Source: Coriaria nepalensis
Taxonomy: Eukaryota; Streptophyta; Magnoliopsida; Cucurbitales; Coriariaceae
Direction: 5' to 3'
Assembly: GCA_027186245.1 (NCBI GenBank)
Contig: CP114481.1
Coordinates: 47,585,501 to 47,649,500 of the forward strand
DNA length: 64,000 nucleotides
The notes under the pieces are model-generated. The model searched no databases and was not told the DNA's origin. It worked only from the letters and a program-made list of their open reading frames with translations. Position numbers and translations under genes: made by a program. Positions 1-11,063 of the stretch are shown here, piece after piece; positions within the stretch are counted from its first letter, which is position 1; each line of letters starts with the position of its first letter.

Positions 1-55
1 TTAACCTTAAAATCATTTCAATGAGTCATTTCAACTCAATATCTTCTTTCAAAGC

Positions 56-69
56 AATTCGAACGAATT
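56..69 (+). other. Dyad element 1 with EcoRI site, monomer example
   Basis: The sequence aattcg-aa-cgaatt is a perfect inverted repeat with 6-bp arms and a 2-bp spacer. It contains TTCGAA (58-63) and leads into GAATTC (65-70). It recurs in most monomers. The 'gaacgcc', 'gaacgcattc', 'gaacacattcc' and 'gaacgaagtct' variants destroy the right arm or the EcoRI site, and the 'caagtcgaac' types weaken the left arm. EcoRI would cut the array into a 142-bp ladder with missing rungs at those variants. Confidence 0.85.
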
Positions 70-77
70 CTATTTTT

Positions 78-101
78 GCACTACAAACACAAGTTTTGTG
101 C
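78..101 (+). other. Dyad element 2: imperfect 24-nt hairpin, monomer example
   Basis: The outer arm gcac (78-81) pairs with gtgc (98-101). The inner arm aaac (85-88) pairs with gttt (93-96), leaving an acaa loop and a small asymmetric internal bulge (tac against t). In domain B the common change to 'tagacacaactttt' keeps the outer arm but weakens the inner one. Any extrusion or transcript folding is inference. Confidence 0.6.
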
Positions 102-248
102 ATAACTTGCAAATGATCAATGCAAGGAAAGTGTGCATTCGTTTAACCTTAAAATCATTTCAATGAGTCATTTCAACTCAATATCTTCTTTCAAAGCAAG
201 TCGAACGCCTTCTATTTTTGCACTACAAACACAAGTTTTGTGCATAAC

Positions 249-267
249 TTGCAAATGATCATTGCAA
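249..267 (+). other. Dyad element 3: 19-nt near-palindrome, monomer example
   Basis: Arms ttgca and tgcaa flank the perfect palindrome atgatcat, with a single unpaired A. Only monomers with 'gatcattgc' have the near-perfect form. Those with 'gatcaatgc', such as monomer 1 at 107-125, keep the outer arms but lose the inner symmetry. Both forms are widespread; 'gatcattgc' predominates in domain B. Confidence 0.7.
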
Positions 268-567
268 GGAAAGTGTGCATTCGTTTAACCTTAAAATCAT
301 TTCAATGAGTCATTTCACTCAATATCTTCTTTCAAAGCAATTCGAACGAATTTTATTTTTGCACTACAAACACAAGTTTTGTGCATAACCTGCAAATGAT
401 CAATGCAAGGAAAGTGTGCATTCGTTTAACCGTAAAATCATTTCAATGAGTCATTTCAACTCAATATCTTCTTTCAAAGCAATTCGAACGAATTCTATTT
501 TTGCACTACAAACACAAGTTTTGTGCATAACTTGCAAATGATCAATGCAAGGAAAGTGTCCATTCGT

Positions 568-1337
568 TTAACCTTAAAATCATTTCAATGAGTCATTTCA
601 ACTCAATATCTTCTTTCAAAGCAATTCGAACGAATTCTATTTTTGCACTACAAACACAAGTTTTGTGCATAACTTGCAAATGATCAATGCAAGGAAAATG
701 TGCATTCGTTTAACCTTAAAATCATTTCAATGAGTCAGTCCAAGTCAATAACTTATTTCAAAGCAAGTCGAACGAATTCAATTTTTGCACTACAAACAGA
801 AGTTTTGTGCATAACTTGCAAATGATCAATGCAAGGAAAGTGTCCATTCGTTTAACCTTAAAATCATTTCAACGAGTCATTTCAACTCAATATCTTCTTT
901 CAAAGCAATTCGAACGAATTCTATTTTTGCACTACAAACACAAGTTTTGTGCGTAACTTGCAAATGATCAATGCAAGGAAAGTGTCCATTCGTTTAACCT
1001 TAAAATCATTTCAATGAGTCATTTCAACTCAATATCTTCTTTCAAAGCAATTCGAACGAATTCTATTTTTGCACTACAAACACAAGTTTTGTGCATAACT
1101 TGCAAATGATCAATGCAAGGAAAGTGTGCATTCGTTTAACCTTAAAATCATTTCAATGAGTCATTTCAACTCAATATCTTCTTTCAAAGCAAGTCGAACG
1201 CCTTCTATTTTTGCACTACAAACACAAGTTTTGTGCATAACTTGCAAATGATCATTGCAAGGAAAGTGTCCATTCGTTTAACCTTAAAATCATTTCAATG
1301 AGTCATTTCAAGTCAATATCTTCTTTCAAAGCAAGTC
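568..1337 (+). repeat. Five-plus-monomer block duplicated at 3829-4598
   Basis: Landmarks are colinear at offset 3261: the 'ggaaaatgtgc' unit, the B-like 'cagtccaagtcaataactt' unit (710 and 3971), and the 'caacgagtc' unit with 'gcgtaac' (852 and 4113). Then come an ordinary unit (994 and 4255) and the 'gaacgcc' unit (1136 and 4397). The copies part at 'gcaagtc' versus 'gcaattc' near 1338 and 4599. One mismatch was noticed ('gcactac' versus 'gcaccac' near 4052). Confidence 0.8.
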
Positions 1338-2694
1338 GAACGAATTCTATTTTTGCACTACAAACACAAGTTTTGTGCATAACTTGCAAATGATCATTGC
1401 AAGGAAAGTGTCCATTTGTTTAACCTTAAAATCATTTCAATGAGTCATTTCACTCAATATCTTCTTTCAAAGCAATTCGAACGAATTCTATTTTTTCACT
1501 ACAAACACAAGTTTTGTGCATAACTTGCAAATGATCAATGCAAGGAAAGTGTGCATTCGTTTAACCTTAAAATCATTTCAATGAGTCATTTCACTCAATA
1601 TCTTCTTTCAAAGCAATTCGAACGAATTTTATTTTTGCACTACAAACACAAGTTTTGTGCATAACCTGCAAATGATCAATGCAAGGAAAGTGTGCATTCG
1701 TTTAACCGTAAAATCATTTCAATGAGTCATTTCAACTCAATATCTTCTTTCAAAGCAATTCGAACGAATTCTATTTTTGCACTACAAACACAAGTTTTGT
1801 GCATAACTTGCAAATGATCAATGCAAGGAAAGTGTCCATTCGTTTAACCTTAAAATCATTTCAATGAGTCATTTCAACTCAATATCTTCTTTCAAAGCAA
1901 TTCGAACGAATTCTATTTTTGCACTACAAACACAAGTTTTGTGCATAACTTGCAAATGATCAATGCAAGGAAAGTGTGCATTCGTTTAACCTTAAAATCA
2001 TTTCAATGAGTCATTTCAACTCAATATCTTCTTTCAAAGCAAGTCGAACGCCTTCTATTTTTGCACTACAAACACAAGTTTTGTGCATAACTTGCAAATG
2101 ATCATTGCAAGGAAAGTGTCCATTCGTTTAACCTTAAAATCATTTCAATGAGTCATTTCAAGTCAATATCTTCTTTCAAAGCAAGTCGAACGAATTCTAT
2201 TTTTGCACTACAAACACAAGTTTTGTGCATAACTTGCAAATGATCATTGCAAGGAAAGTGTCCATTTGTTTAACCTTAAAATCATTTCAATGTGTCATTT
2301 CAACTCAATATCTTCTTTCAAAGCAATTCGAACGAATTCTATTTTTGCACTACAAACACAAGTTTTGTGCATAACTTGCAAATGATCAATGCAAGGAAAG
2401 TGTGCATTCGTTTAACCTTAAAATCATTTCAATGAGTCATTTCACTCAATATCTTCTTTCAAAGCAATTCGAACGAATTTTATTTTTGCACTACAAACAC
2501 AAGTTTTGTGCATAACCTGCAAATGATCAATGCAAGGAAAGTGTGCATTCGTTTAACCGTAAAATCATTTCAATGAGTCATTTCAAGTCAATATCTTCTT
2601 TCAAAGCAATTCGAACGAATTCTATTTTTGCACTACAAACACAAGTTTTGTGCATAACTTGCAAATGATCAATGCAAGGAAAGTGTCCATTCGT
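994..2694 (+). repeat. Two tandem copies of a six-monomer unit
   Basis: Units 994-1843 (850 bp) and 1844-2694 (851 bp) share monomer order: ordinary 'gtgtgc', then 'gaacgcc', then 'gaacgaattc' with 'gatcatt' and 'gtccatttgt', then a variable one, then 141-bp 'ttcactc' with 'gaattttatt' and 'cctgc', then 'aaccgtaaaa'. Monomer 4 differs (141-bp 'ttcactc' with 'ttttttcac' in the first copy, 'atgtgtcatt' in the second). That position has been replaced in one copy. Confidence 0.75.
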
Positions 2695-2978
2695 TTAACC
2701 TTAAAATCATTTCAATGAGTCATTTCAACTCAATATCTTCTTTCAAAGCAATTCGAACGAATTCTATTTTTTCACTACAAACACAACTTTTGTGCATAAC
2801 TTGCAAATGATCAATGCAAGGAAAGTGTGCATTCGTTTAACCTTAAAATCACTTCAATGAGTCATTTCAAGTGAATAACTTATTTCAAAGCAAGTCGAAC
2901 GCATTCTATTTTTGCACTACAAACACAAGTTTTGTGCATAACTTGCAAATGATCAATGCAAGGAAAGTGTCCATTCGT
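2412..2978 (+). repeat. Four-monomer block duplicated at 6948-7514
   Basis: The 'ttcactc' plus 'gaattttatt', 'aaccgtaaaa', 'acacaactttt' and B-like 'aagtgaataacttatttc' monomers recur at offset 4536. One difference was seen in the second monomer ('aagtc' versus 'aactc'). Neighbours on both sides differ, so this is a discrete copied block. Confidence 0.75.
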
Positions 2979-5248
2979 TTAACCTTAAAATCATTTCAAT
3001 GAGTCATTTCAACTCAATATCTTCTTTCAAAGCAATTCGAACGAATTCTATTTTTGCACTACAAACACAAGTTTTGTGCGTAACTTGCAAATGATGAATG
3101 CAAGGAAAGTGTCCATTCGTTTAACCTTAAAATCATTTCAATGAGTCATTTCAACTCAATATCTTCTTTCAAAGCAATTCGAACGAATTCTATTTTTGCA
3201 CTACAAACACAAGTTTTGTGCATAACTTGCAAATGATCAATGCAAGGAAAGTGTGCATTCGTTTAACCTTAAAATCATTTCAATGAGTCATTTCACTCAA
3301 TATCTTCTTTCAAAGCAATTCGAACGAATTCTATTTTTTCACTACAAACACAAGTTTTGTGCATAACTTGCAAATGATCAATGCAAAGAAAGTGTGCATT
3401 CGTTTAACCTTAAAATCATTTCAATGAGTCATTTCAACTCAATATCTTCTTTCAAAGCCATTCGAACGAATTCTATTTTTTCACTACAAACAGAACTTTT
3501 GTGCATAACTTGCAAATGATCAATGCAAGGAAAGTGTCCATTCGTTTAACCTTAAAATCATTTCAATGAGTCATTTCAACTCAATATCTTCTTTCAAAGC
3601 AATTCGAACGAATTCTATTTTTTCACTACAAACACAAGTTTTGTGCATAACTTGCAAATGATCAATGCAAGGAAAGTGTGCATTCGTTTAACCTTAAAAT
3701 CATTTCAATGAGTCATTTCACTCAATATCTTCTTTCAAAGCAATTCGAACGAATTCTATTTTTTCACTACAAACACAAGTTTTGTGCATAACTTGCAAAT
3801 GATCAATGCAAAGAAAGTGTGCATTCGTTTAACCTTAAAATCATTTCAATGAGTCATTTCAACTCAATATCTTCTTTCAAAGCAATTCGAACGAATTCTA
3901 TTTTTGCACTACAAACACAAGTTTTGTGCATAACTTGCAAATGATCAATGCAAGGAAAATGTGCATTCGTTTAACCTTAAAATCATTTCAATGAGTCAGT
4001 CCAAGTCAATAACTTATTTCAAAGCAAGTCGAACGAATTCAATTTTTGCACCACAAACAGAAGTTTTGTGCATAACTTGCAAATGATCAATGCAAGGAAA
4101 GTGTCCATTCGTTTAACCTTAAAATCATTTCAACGAGTCATTTCAACTCAATATCTTCTTTCAAAGCAATTCGAACGAATTCTATTTTTGCACTACAAAC
4201 ACAAGTTTTGTGCGTAACTTGCAAATGATCAATGCAAGGAAAGTGTCCATTCGTTTAACCTTAAAATCATTTCAATGAGTCATTTCAACTCAATATCTTC
4301 TTTCAAAGCAATTCGAACGAATTCTATTTTTGCACTACAAACACAAGTTTTGTGCATAACTTGCAAATGATCAATGCAAGGAAAGTGTGCATTCGTTTAA
4401 CCTTAAAATCATTTCAATGAGTCATTTCAACTCAATATCTTCTTTCAAAGCAAGTCGAACGCCTTCTATTTTTGCACTACAAACACAAGTTTTGTGCATA
4501 ACTTGCAAATGATCATTGCAAGGAAAGTGTCCATTCGTTTAACCTTAAAATCATTTCAATGAGTCATTTCAAGTCAATATCTTCTTTCAAAGCAATTCGA
4601 ACGAATTCTATTTTTGCACTACAAACACAAGTTTTGTGCGTAACTTGCAAATGATCAATGCAAGGAAAGTGTCCATTCGTTTAACCTTAAAATCATTTCA
4701 ATGAGTCATTTCAACTCAATATCTTCTTTCAAAGCAATTCGAACGAATTCTATTTTTGCACTACAAACACAAGTTTTGTGCATAACTTGCAAATGATCAA
4801 TGCAAGGAAAGTGTGCATTCGTTTAACCTTAAAATCATTTCAATGAGTCATTTCAACTCAATATCTTCTTTCAAAGCAAGTCGAACGCCTTCTATTTTTG
4901 CACTACAAACACAAGTTTTGTGCATAACTTGCAAATGATCATTGCAAGGAAAGTGTCCATTCGTTTAACCTTAAAATCATTTCAATGAGTCATTTCAAGT
5001 CAATATCTTCTTTCAAAGCAAGTCGAACGAATTCTATTTTTGCACTACAAACACAAGTTTTGTGCATAACTTGCAAATGATCATTGCAAGGAAAGTGTCC
5101 ATTTGTTTAACCTTAAAATCATTTCAATGTGTCATTTCAACTCAATATCTTCTTTCAAAGCAATTCGAACGAATTCTATTTTTGCACTACAAACACAAGT
5201 TTTGTGCATAACTTGCAAATGATCAATGCAAGGAAAGTGTGCATTCGT
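2979..5248 (+). repeat. Mixed domain A monomers, including the 3829-4598 copy
   Basis: 2979-3828 holds ordinary units, two 141-bp 'ttcactc' units (3263, 3688), each with 'gcaaagaaag', and an 'aaagccattc' plus 'cagaactttt' unit (3404). 3829-4598 is the copy of 568-1337. 4681-5248 repeats the run ordinary, 'gaacgcc', 'gtccatttgt', 'atgtgtcatt'. No gene or foreign sequence is present. Confidence 0.75.
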
Positions 5249-5389
5249 TTAACCTTAAAATCATTTCAATGAGTCATTTCACTCAATATCTTCTTTCAAA
5301 GCAATTCGAACGAATTCTATTTTTTCACTACAAACACAAGTTTTGTGCATAACTTGCAAATGATCAATGCAAGGAAAGTGTGCATTCGT

Positions 5390-6705
5390 TTAACCTTAAA
5401 ATCATTTCAATGAGTCATTTCACTCAATATCTTCTTTCAAAGGAATTCGAACGAATTCTATTTTTTCACTACAAACACAAGTTTTGTGCATAACTTGCAA
5501 ATGATCAATGCAAGGAAAGTGTGCATTCGTTTAACCTTAAAATCATTTCAATGAGTCATTTCACTCAATATCTTCTTTCAAAGCAATTCGAACGAATTCT
5601 ATTTTTTCACTACAAACACAAGTTTTGTGCATAACTTGCAAATGATCAATGCAAGGAAAGTGTGCATTCGTTTAACCTTAAAATCATTTCAATGAGTCAT
5701 TTCAACTCAATATCTTCTTTCAAATCAATTCGAACGAATTCTATTTTTTCACTACAAACATAAGTTTTGTGCATAACTTGCAAATGATCAATGCAAGGAA
5801 AGTGTGCATTCGTTTAACCTTAAAATCATTTCAATGAGTCATTTCAAGTCAATATCTTCTTTCAAAGCAAGTCGAACGCATTCTATTTTTGCACTACAAA
5901 CACAAGTTTTGTGCATAACTTGCAAATGATCATTGCAAGGAAAGTGTCCATTTGTTTAACCTTAAAATCATTTCAATGTGTCATTTCAACTCAATATCTT
6001 CTTTCAAAGCAATTCGAACGAATTCTATTTTTTCACTACAAACACAAGTTTTGTGCATAACTTGCAAATGATCAATGCAAGGAAAGTGTGCATTCGTTTA
6101 ACCTTAAAATCATTTCAATGAGTCATTTCACTCAATATCTTCTTTCAAAGGAATTCGAACGAATTCTATTTTTTCACTACAAACACAAGTTTTGTGCATA
6201 ACTTGCAAATGATCAATGCAAGGAAAGTGTGCATTCGTTTAACCTTAAAATCATTTCAATGAGTCATTTCACTCAATATCTTCTTTCAAAGCAATTCGAA
6301 CGAATTCTATTTTTTCACTACAAACACAAGTTTTGTGCATAACTTGCAAATGATCAATGCAAGGAAAGTGTGCATTCGTTTAACCTTAAAATCATTTCAA
6401 TGAGTCATTTCAACTCAATATCTTCTTTCAAATCAATTCGAACGAATTCTATTTTTTCACTACAAACATAAGTTTTGTGCATAACTTGCAAATGATCAAT
6501 GCAAGGAAAGTGTGCATTCGTTTAACCTTAAAATCATTTCAATGAGTCATTTCAAGTCAATATCTTCTTTCAAAGCAAGTCGAACGCATTCTATTTTTGC
6601 ACTACAAACACAAGTTTTGTGCATAACTTGCAAATGATCATTGCAAGGAAAGTGTCCATTTGTTTAACCTTAAAATCATTTCAATGTGTCATTTCAACTC
6701 AATAT
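5390..6705 (+). repeat. Tandem 5-mer higher-order repeat, 708 bp
   Basis: Units 5390-6097 and 6098 to about 6705 share five monomers in order: 141-bp with 'caaaggaattc', 141-bp 'ttcactc', 'caaatcaattc' with 'acataag', 'aagtc' with 'gaacgcattc' and 'gtccatttgt', and 'atgtgtcatt'. Two of the five are 141 bp, giving 708 bp. The second copy diverges within its fifth monomer, which has 'gcaatttg' and 'acacaactttt'. Confidence 0.85.
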
Positions 6706-7514
6706 CTTCTTTCAAAGCAATTTGAACGAATTCTATTTTTGCACTACAAACACAACTTTTGTGCATAACTTGCAAATGATCAATGCAAAGAAAGTGTGCA
6801 TTCGTTTAACCTTAAAATCATTTCATTGAGTCATTTCAAGTCAATATCTTCTTTCAAAGCAATTCGAACGAATTCTATTTTTTCACTACAAACACAAGTT
6901 TTGTGCATAACTTGCAAATGATCAATGCAAGGAAAGTGTGCATTCGTTTAACCTTAAAATCATTTCAATGAGTCATTTCACTCAATATCTTCTTTCAAAG
7001 CAATTCGAACGAATTTTATTTTTGCACTACAAACACAAGTTTTGTGCATAACCTGCAAATGATCAATGCAAGGAAAGTGTGCATTCGTTTAACCGTAAAA
7101 TCATTTCAATGAGTCATTTCAACTCAATATCTTCTTTCAAAGCAATTCGAACGAATTCTATTTTTGCACTACAAACACAAGTTTTGTGCATAACTTGCAA
7201 ATGATCAATGCAAGGAAAGTGTCCATTCGTTTAACCTTAAAATCATTTCAATGAGTCATTTCAACTCAATATCTTCTTTCAAAGCAATTCGAACGAATTC
7301 TATTTTTTCACTACAAACACAACTTTTGTGCATAACTTGCAAATGATCAATGCAAGGAAAGTGTGCATTCGTTTAACCTTAAAATCACTTCAATGAGTCA
7401 TTTCAAGTGAATAACTTATTTCAAAGCAAGTCGAACGCATTCTATTTTTGCACTACAAACACAAGTTTTGTGCATAACTTGCAAATGATCAATGCAAGGA
7501 AAGTGTCCATTCGT

Positions 7515-9217
7515 TTAACCGTAAAATCATTTCAATGAGTCATTTCAACTCAATATCTTCTTTCAAAGCAAGTCGAACGCCTTCTATTTTTGCACTACAA
7601 ACACAAGTTTTGTGCATAACTTGCAAATGATCATTGCAAGGAAAGTGTCCATTCGTTTAACCTTAAAATCATTTCAATGAGTCATTTCTAGTCAATATCT
7701 TCTTTCAAAGCAAGTCGAACGAATTCTATTTTTGCACTACAAACACAAGTTTTGTGCATAACTTGCAAATGATCATTGCAAGGAAAGTGTCCATTTGTTT
7801 AACCTTAAAATCATTTCAATGTGTCATTTCAACTCAATATCTTCTTTCAAAGCAATTCGAACGAATTCTATTTTTGCCCTACAAACACAAGTTTTGTGCA
7901 TAACTTGCAAATGATCAATGCAAGGAAAGTGTGCATTCGTTTAACCTTAAAATCATTTCAATGAGTCATTTCAACTCAATATGTTCCTTCAAAGCCATTC
8001 GAACGAATTCTATTTTTTCACTACAAACACAAGTTTTGTGCATAACTTGCAAATGATCAATGCAAGGAAAGTGTCCATTCGTTTAACCTTAAAATCATTT
8101 CAATGAGTCATTTCAACTCAATATCTTCTTTCAAAGCAATTTGAACGAATTCTATTTTTGCACTACAAACACAAGTTTTGTGCATAACTTGCAAATGATC
8201 AATGCAAGGAAAGTGTGCATTCGTTTAACCTTAAAATCATTTCATTGAGTCATTTCAAGTCAATATCTTGTTTCAAAGCAATTCGAACGAATTCTATTTT
8301 TTCACTACAAACACAAGTTTTGTGCATAACTTGCAAATGATCAATGCAAGGAAAGTGTGCATTCGTTTAACCTTAAAATCATTTCAATGAGTCATTTCAC
8401 TCAATATCTTCTTTCAAAGCAATTCGAACGAATTTTATTTTTGCACTACAAACACAAGTTTTGTGCATAACCTGCAAATGATCAATGCAAGGAAAGTGTG
8501 CATTCGTGTAACCTTAAAATCATTTCAATGAGTCATTTCAACTCAATATCTTCTTTCAAAGCAATTCGAACGAATTCTATTTTTGCACTACAAACACAAG
8601 TTTTGTGCATAACTTGCAAATGATCAATGCAAGGAAAGTGTCCATTCGTTTAACCTTAAAATCATTTCAATGAGTCATTTCAACTCAATATCTTCTTTCA
8701 AAGCAATTCGAACGAATTCTATTTTTTCACTACAAACACAAGTTTTGTGCATAACTTGCAAATGATCAATGCAAGGAAAGTGTGCATTCGTTTAACCTTA
8801 AAATCATTTCATTGAGTCATTTCAAGTCAATATCTTGTTTCAAAGCAATTCGAACGAATTCTATTTTTTCACTACAAACACAAGTTTTGTGCATAACTTG
8901 CAAATGATCAATGCAAAGAAAGTGTGCATTCGTTTAACCTTAAAATCATTTCAATGAGTCATTTCAACTCAATATCTTCTTTCAAAGCCATTCGAACGAA
9001 TTCTATTTTTTCACTACAAACAGAACTTTTGTGCATAACTTGCAAATGATCAATGCAAGGAAAGTGTCCATTCGTTTAACCTTAAAATCATTTCAATGAG
9101 TCATTTCAACTCAATATCTTCTTTCAAAGCAATTCGAACGAATTCTATTTTTTCACTACAAACACAAGTTTTGTGCATAACTTGCAAATGATCAATGCAA
9201 GGAAAGTGTGCATTCGT
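7515..9217 (+). repeat. Twelve-monomer derivative of the 9-mer unit
   Basis: 7515-8366 matches the first six monomers of the 9-mer at 9786-10637 (offset 2271; one difference noticed, 'aaccg' versus 'aacct'). 8792-9217 matches its last three (10638-11063). Between them lie three extra monomers, 8367-8791 (425 bp), starting with a 141-bp 'ttcactc' plus 'gaattttatt' unit. The result is 1703 bp, a 9-mer with an in-phase three-monomer insertion, or the 9-mer is its deletion product. Confidence 0.85.
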
Positions 9218-9785
9218 TTAACTTTAAAATCATTTCAATGAGTCATTTCAACTCAATATCTTCTTTCAAAGCAAGTCGAACGCCTTCTATTTTTGCACTA
9301 CAAACACAAGTTTTGTGCATAACTTGCAAATGATCATTGCAAGGAAAGTGTCCATTCGTTTAACCTTAAAATCATTTCAATGAGTCATTTCAAGTCAATA
9401 TCTTCTTTCAAAGCAAGTCGAACGAATTCTATTTTTGCACTACAAACACAGGTTTTGTGCATAACTTGCAAATGATCATTGCAAGGAAAGTGTCCATTTG
9501 TTTAACCTTAAAATCATTTCAATGTGTCATTTCAACTCAATATCTTCTTTCAAAGCAATTCGAACGAATTCTATTTTTGCCCTACAAACACAAGTTTTGT
9601 GCATAACTTGCAAATGATCAATGCAAGGAAAGTGTGCATTCGTTTAACCTTAAAATCATTTCAATGAGTCATTTCAACTCAATATGTTCCTTCAAAGCCA
9701 TTCGAACGAATTCTATTTTTTCACTACAAACACAAGTTTTGTGCATAACTTGCAAATGATCAATGCAAGGAAAGTGTGCATTCGT
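9218..9785 (+). repeat. Partial (four-monomer) copy of the 9-mer unit
   Basis: It begins with the diagnostic 'tttaacttta' and runs through the 'gaacgcc', 'gtccatttgt', 'gccctac' and 'atgttccttc' monomers, then restarts a full unit at 9786. A private change ('acacaggtttt') sits in its second monomer. It reads as a truncated HOR copy left by unequal exchange. Confidence 0.8.
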
Positions 9786-11063
9786 TTAACCTTAAAATCA
9801 TTTCAATGAGTCATTTCAACTCAATATCTTCTTTCAAAGCAAGTCGAACGCCTTCTATTTTTGCACTACAAACACAAGTTTTGTGCATAACTTGCAAATG
9901 ATCATTGCAAGGAAAGTGTCCATTCGTTTAACCTTAAAATCATTTCAATGAGTCATTTCTAGTCAATATCTTCTTTCAAAGCAAGTCGAACGAATTCTAT
10001 TTTTGCACTACAAACACAAGTTTTGTGCATAACTTGCAAATGATCATTGCAAGGAAAGTGTCCATTTGTTTAACCTTAAAATCATTTCAATGTGTCATTT
10101 CAACTCAATATCTTCTTTCAAAGCAATTCGAACGAATTCTATTTTTGCCCTACAAACACAAGTTTTGTGCATAACTTGCAAATGATCAATGCAAGGAAAG
10201 TGTGCATTCGTTTAACCTTAAAATCATTTCAATGAGTCATTTCAACTCAATATGTTCCTTCAAAGCCATTCGAACGAATTCTATTTTTTCACTACAAACA
10301 CAAGTTTTGTGCATAACTTGCAAATGATCAATGCAAGGAAAGTGTCCATTCGTTTAACCTTAAAATCATTTCAATGAGTCATTTCAACTCAATATCTTCT
10401 TTCAAAGCAATTTGAACGAATTCTATTTTTGCACTACAAACACAAGTTTTGTGCATAACTTGCAAATGATCAATGCAAGGAAAGTGTGCATTCGTTTAAC
10501 CTTAAAATCATTTCATTGAGTCATTTCAAGTCAATATCTTGTTTCAAAGCAATTCGAACGAATTCTATTTTTTCACTACAAACACAAGTTTTGTGCATAA
10601 CTTGCAAATGATCAATGCAAGGAAAGTGTGCATTCGTTTAACCTTAAAATCATTTCATTGAGTCATTTCAAGTCAATATCTTGTTTCAAAGCAATTCGAA
10701 CGAATTCTATTTTTTCACTACAAACACAAGTTTTGTGCATAACTTGCAAATGATCAATGCAAAGAAAGTGTGCATTCGTTTAACCTTAAAATCATTTCAA
10801 TGAGTCATTTCAACTCAATATCTTCTTTCAAAGCCATTCGAACGAATTCTATTTTTTCACTACAAACAGAACTTTTGTGCATAACTTGCAAATGATCAAT
10901 GCAAGGAAAGTGTCCATTCGTTTAACCTTAAAATCATTTCAATGAGTCATTTCAACTCAATATCTTCTTTCAAAGCAATTCGAACGAATTCTATTTTTTC
11001 ACTACAAACACAAGTTTTGTGCATAACTTGCAAATGATCAATGCAAGGAAAGTGTGCATTCGT
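9786..11063 (+). repeat. 9-mer higher-order repeat, copy 1
   Basis: 1278 bp, exactly nine 142-bp monomers: 'gaacgcc'; 'tctagtc' with 'gtccatttgt'; 'atgtgtcatt' with 'gccctac'; 'atgttccttc' with 'aaagccattc'; 'gcaatttg'; 'cattgagtc' with 'cttgtttc'; the same type with 'gcaaagaaag'; 'aaagccattc' with 'cagaactttt'; ordinary with 'ttttttcac'. Two further copies lie in tandem at 16,174 and 17,452. Confidence 0.85.

Larger units (their letters stand above)
1..142 (+). repeat. Representative domain A monomer
   Basis: A full 142-bp unit starting at ttaacc. In order it holds: a 9-bp direct repeat tcatttcaa at 13-21 and 26-34; the heptamer TGAGTCA at 22-28; a 6-bp-arm dyad at 56-69 overlapping TTCGAA (58-63) and the EcoRI site GAATTC (65-70); an imperfect hairpin at 78-101; and a third inverted repeat at 107-125. 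The start is arbitrary, as for any tandem repeat. Every reading frame is closed, and 142 is not a multiple of three, so no open frame can persist from unit to unit. Confidence 0.95.

Noticed and set aside
57..73. Possible CENP-B box (TTCG....A pattern)
   Set aside because: The left half TTCG and the central A fit, but the CGGG half is absent on both strands. The match is no better than expected for an AT-rich unit with TTCGAA.
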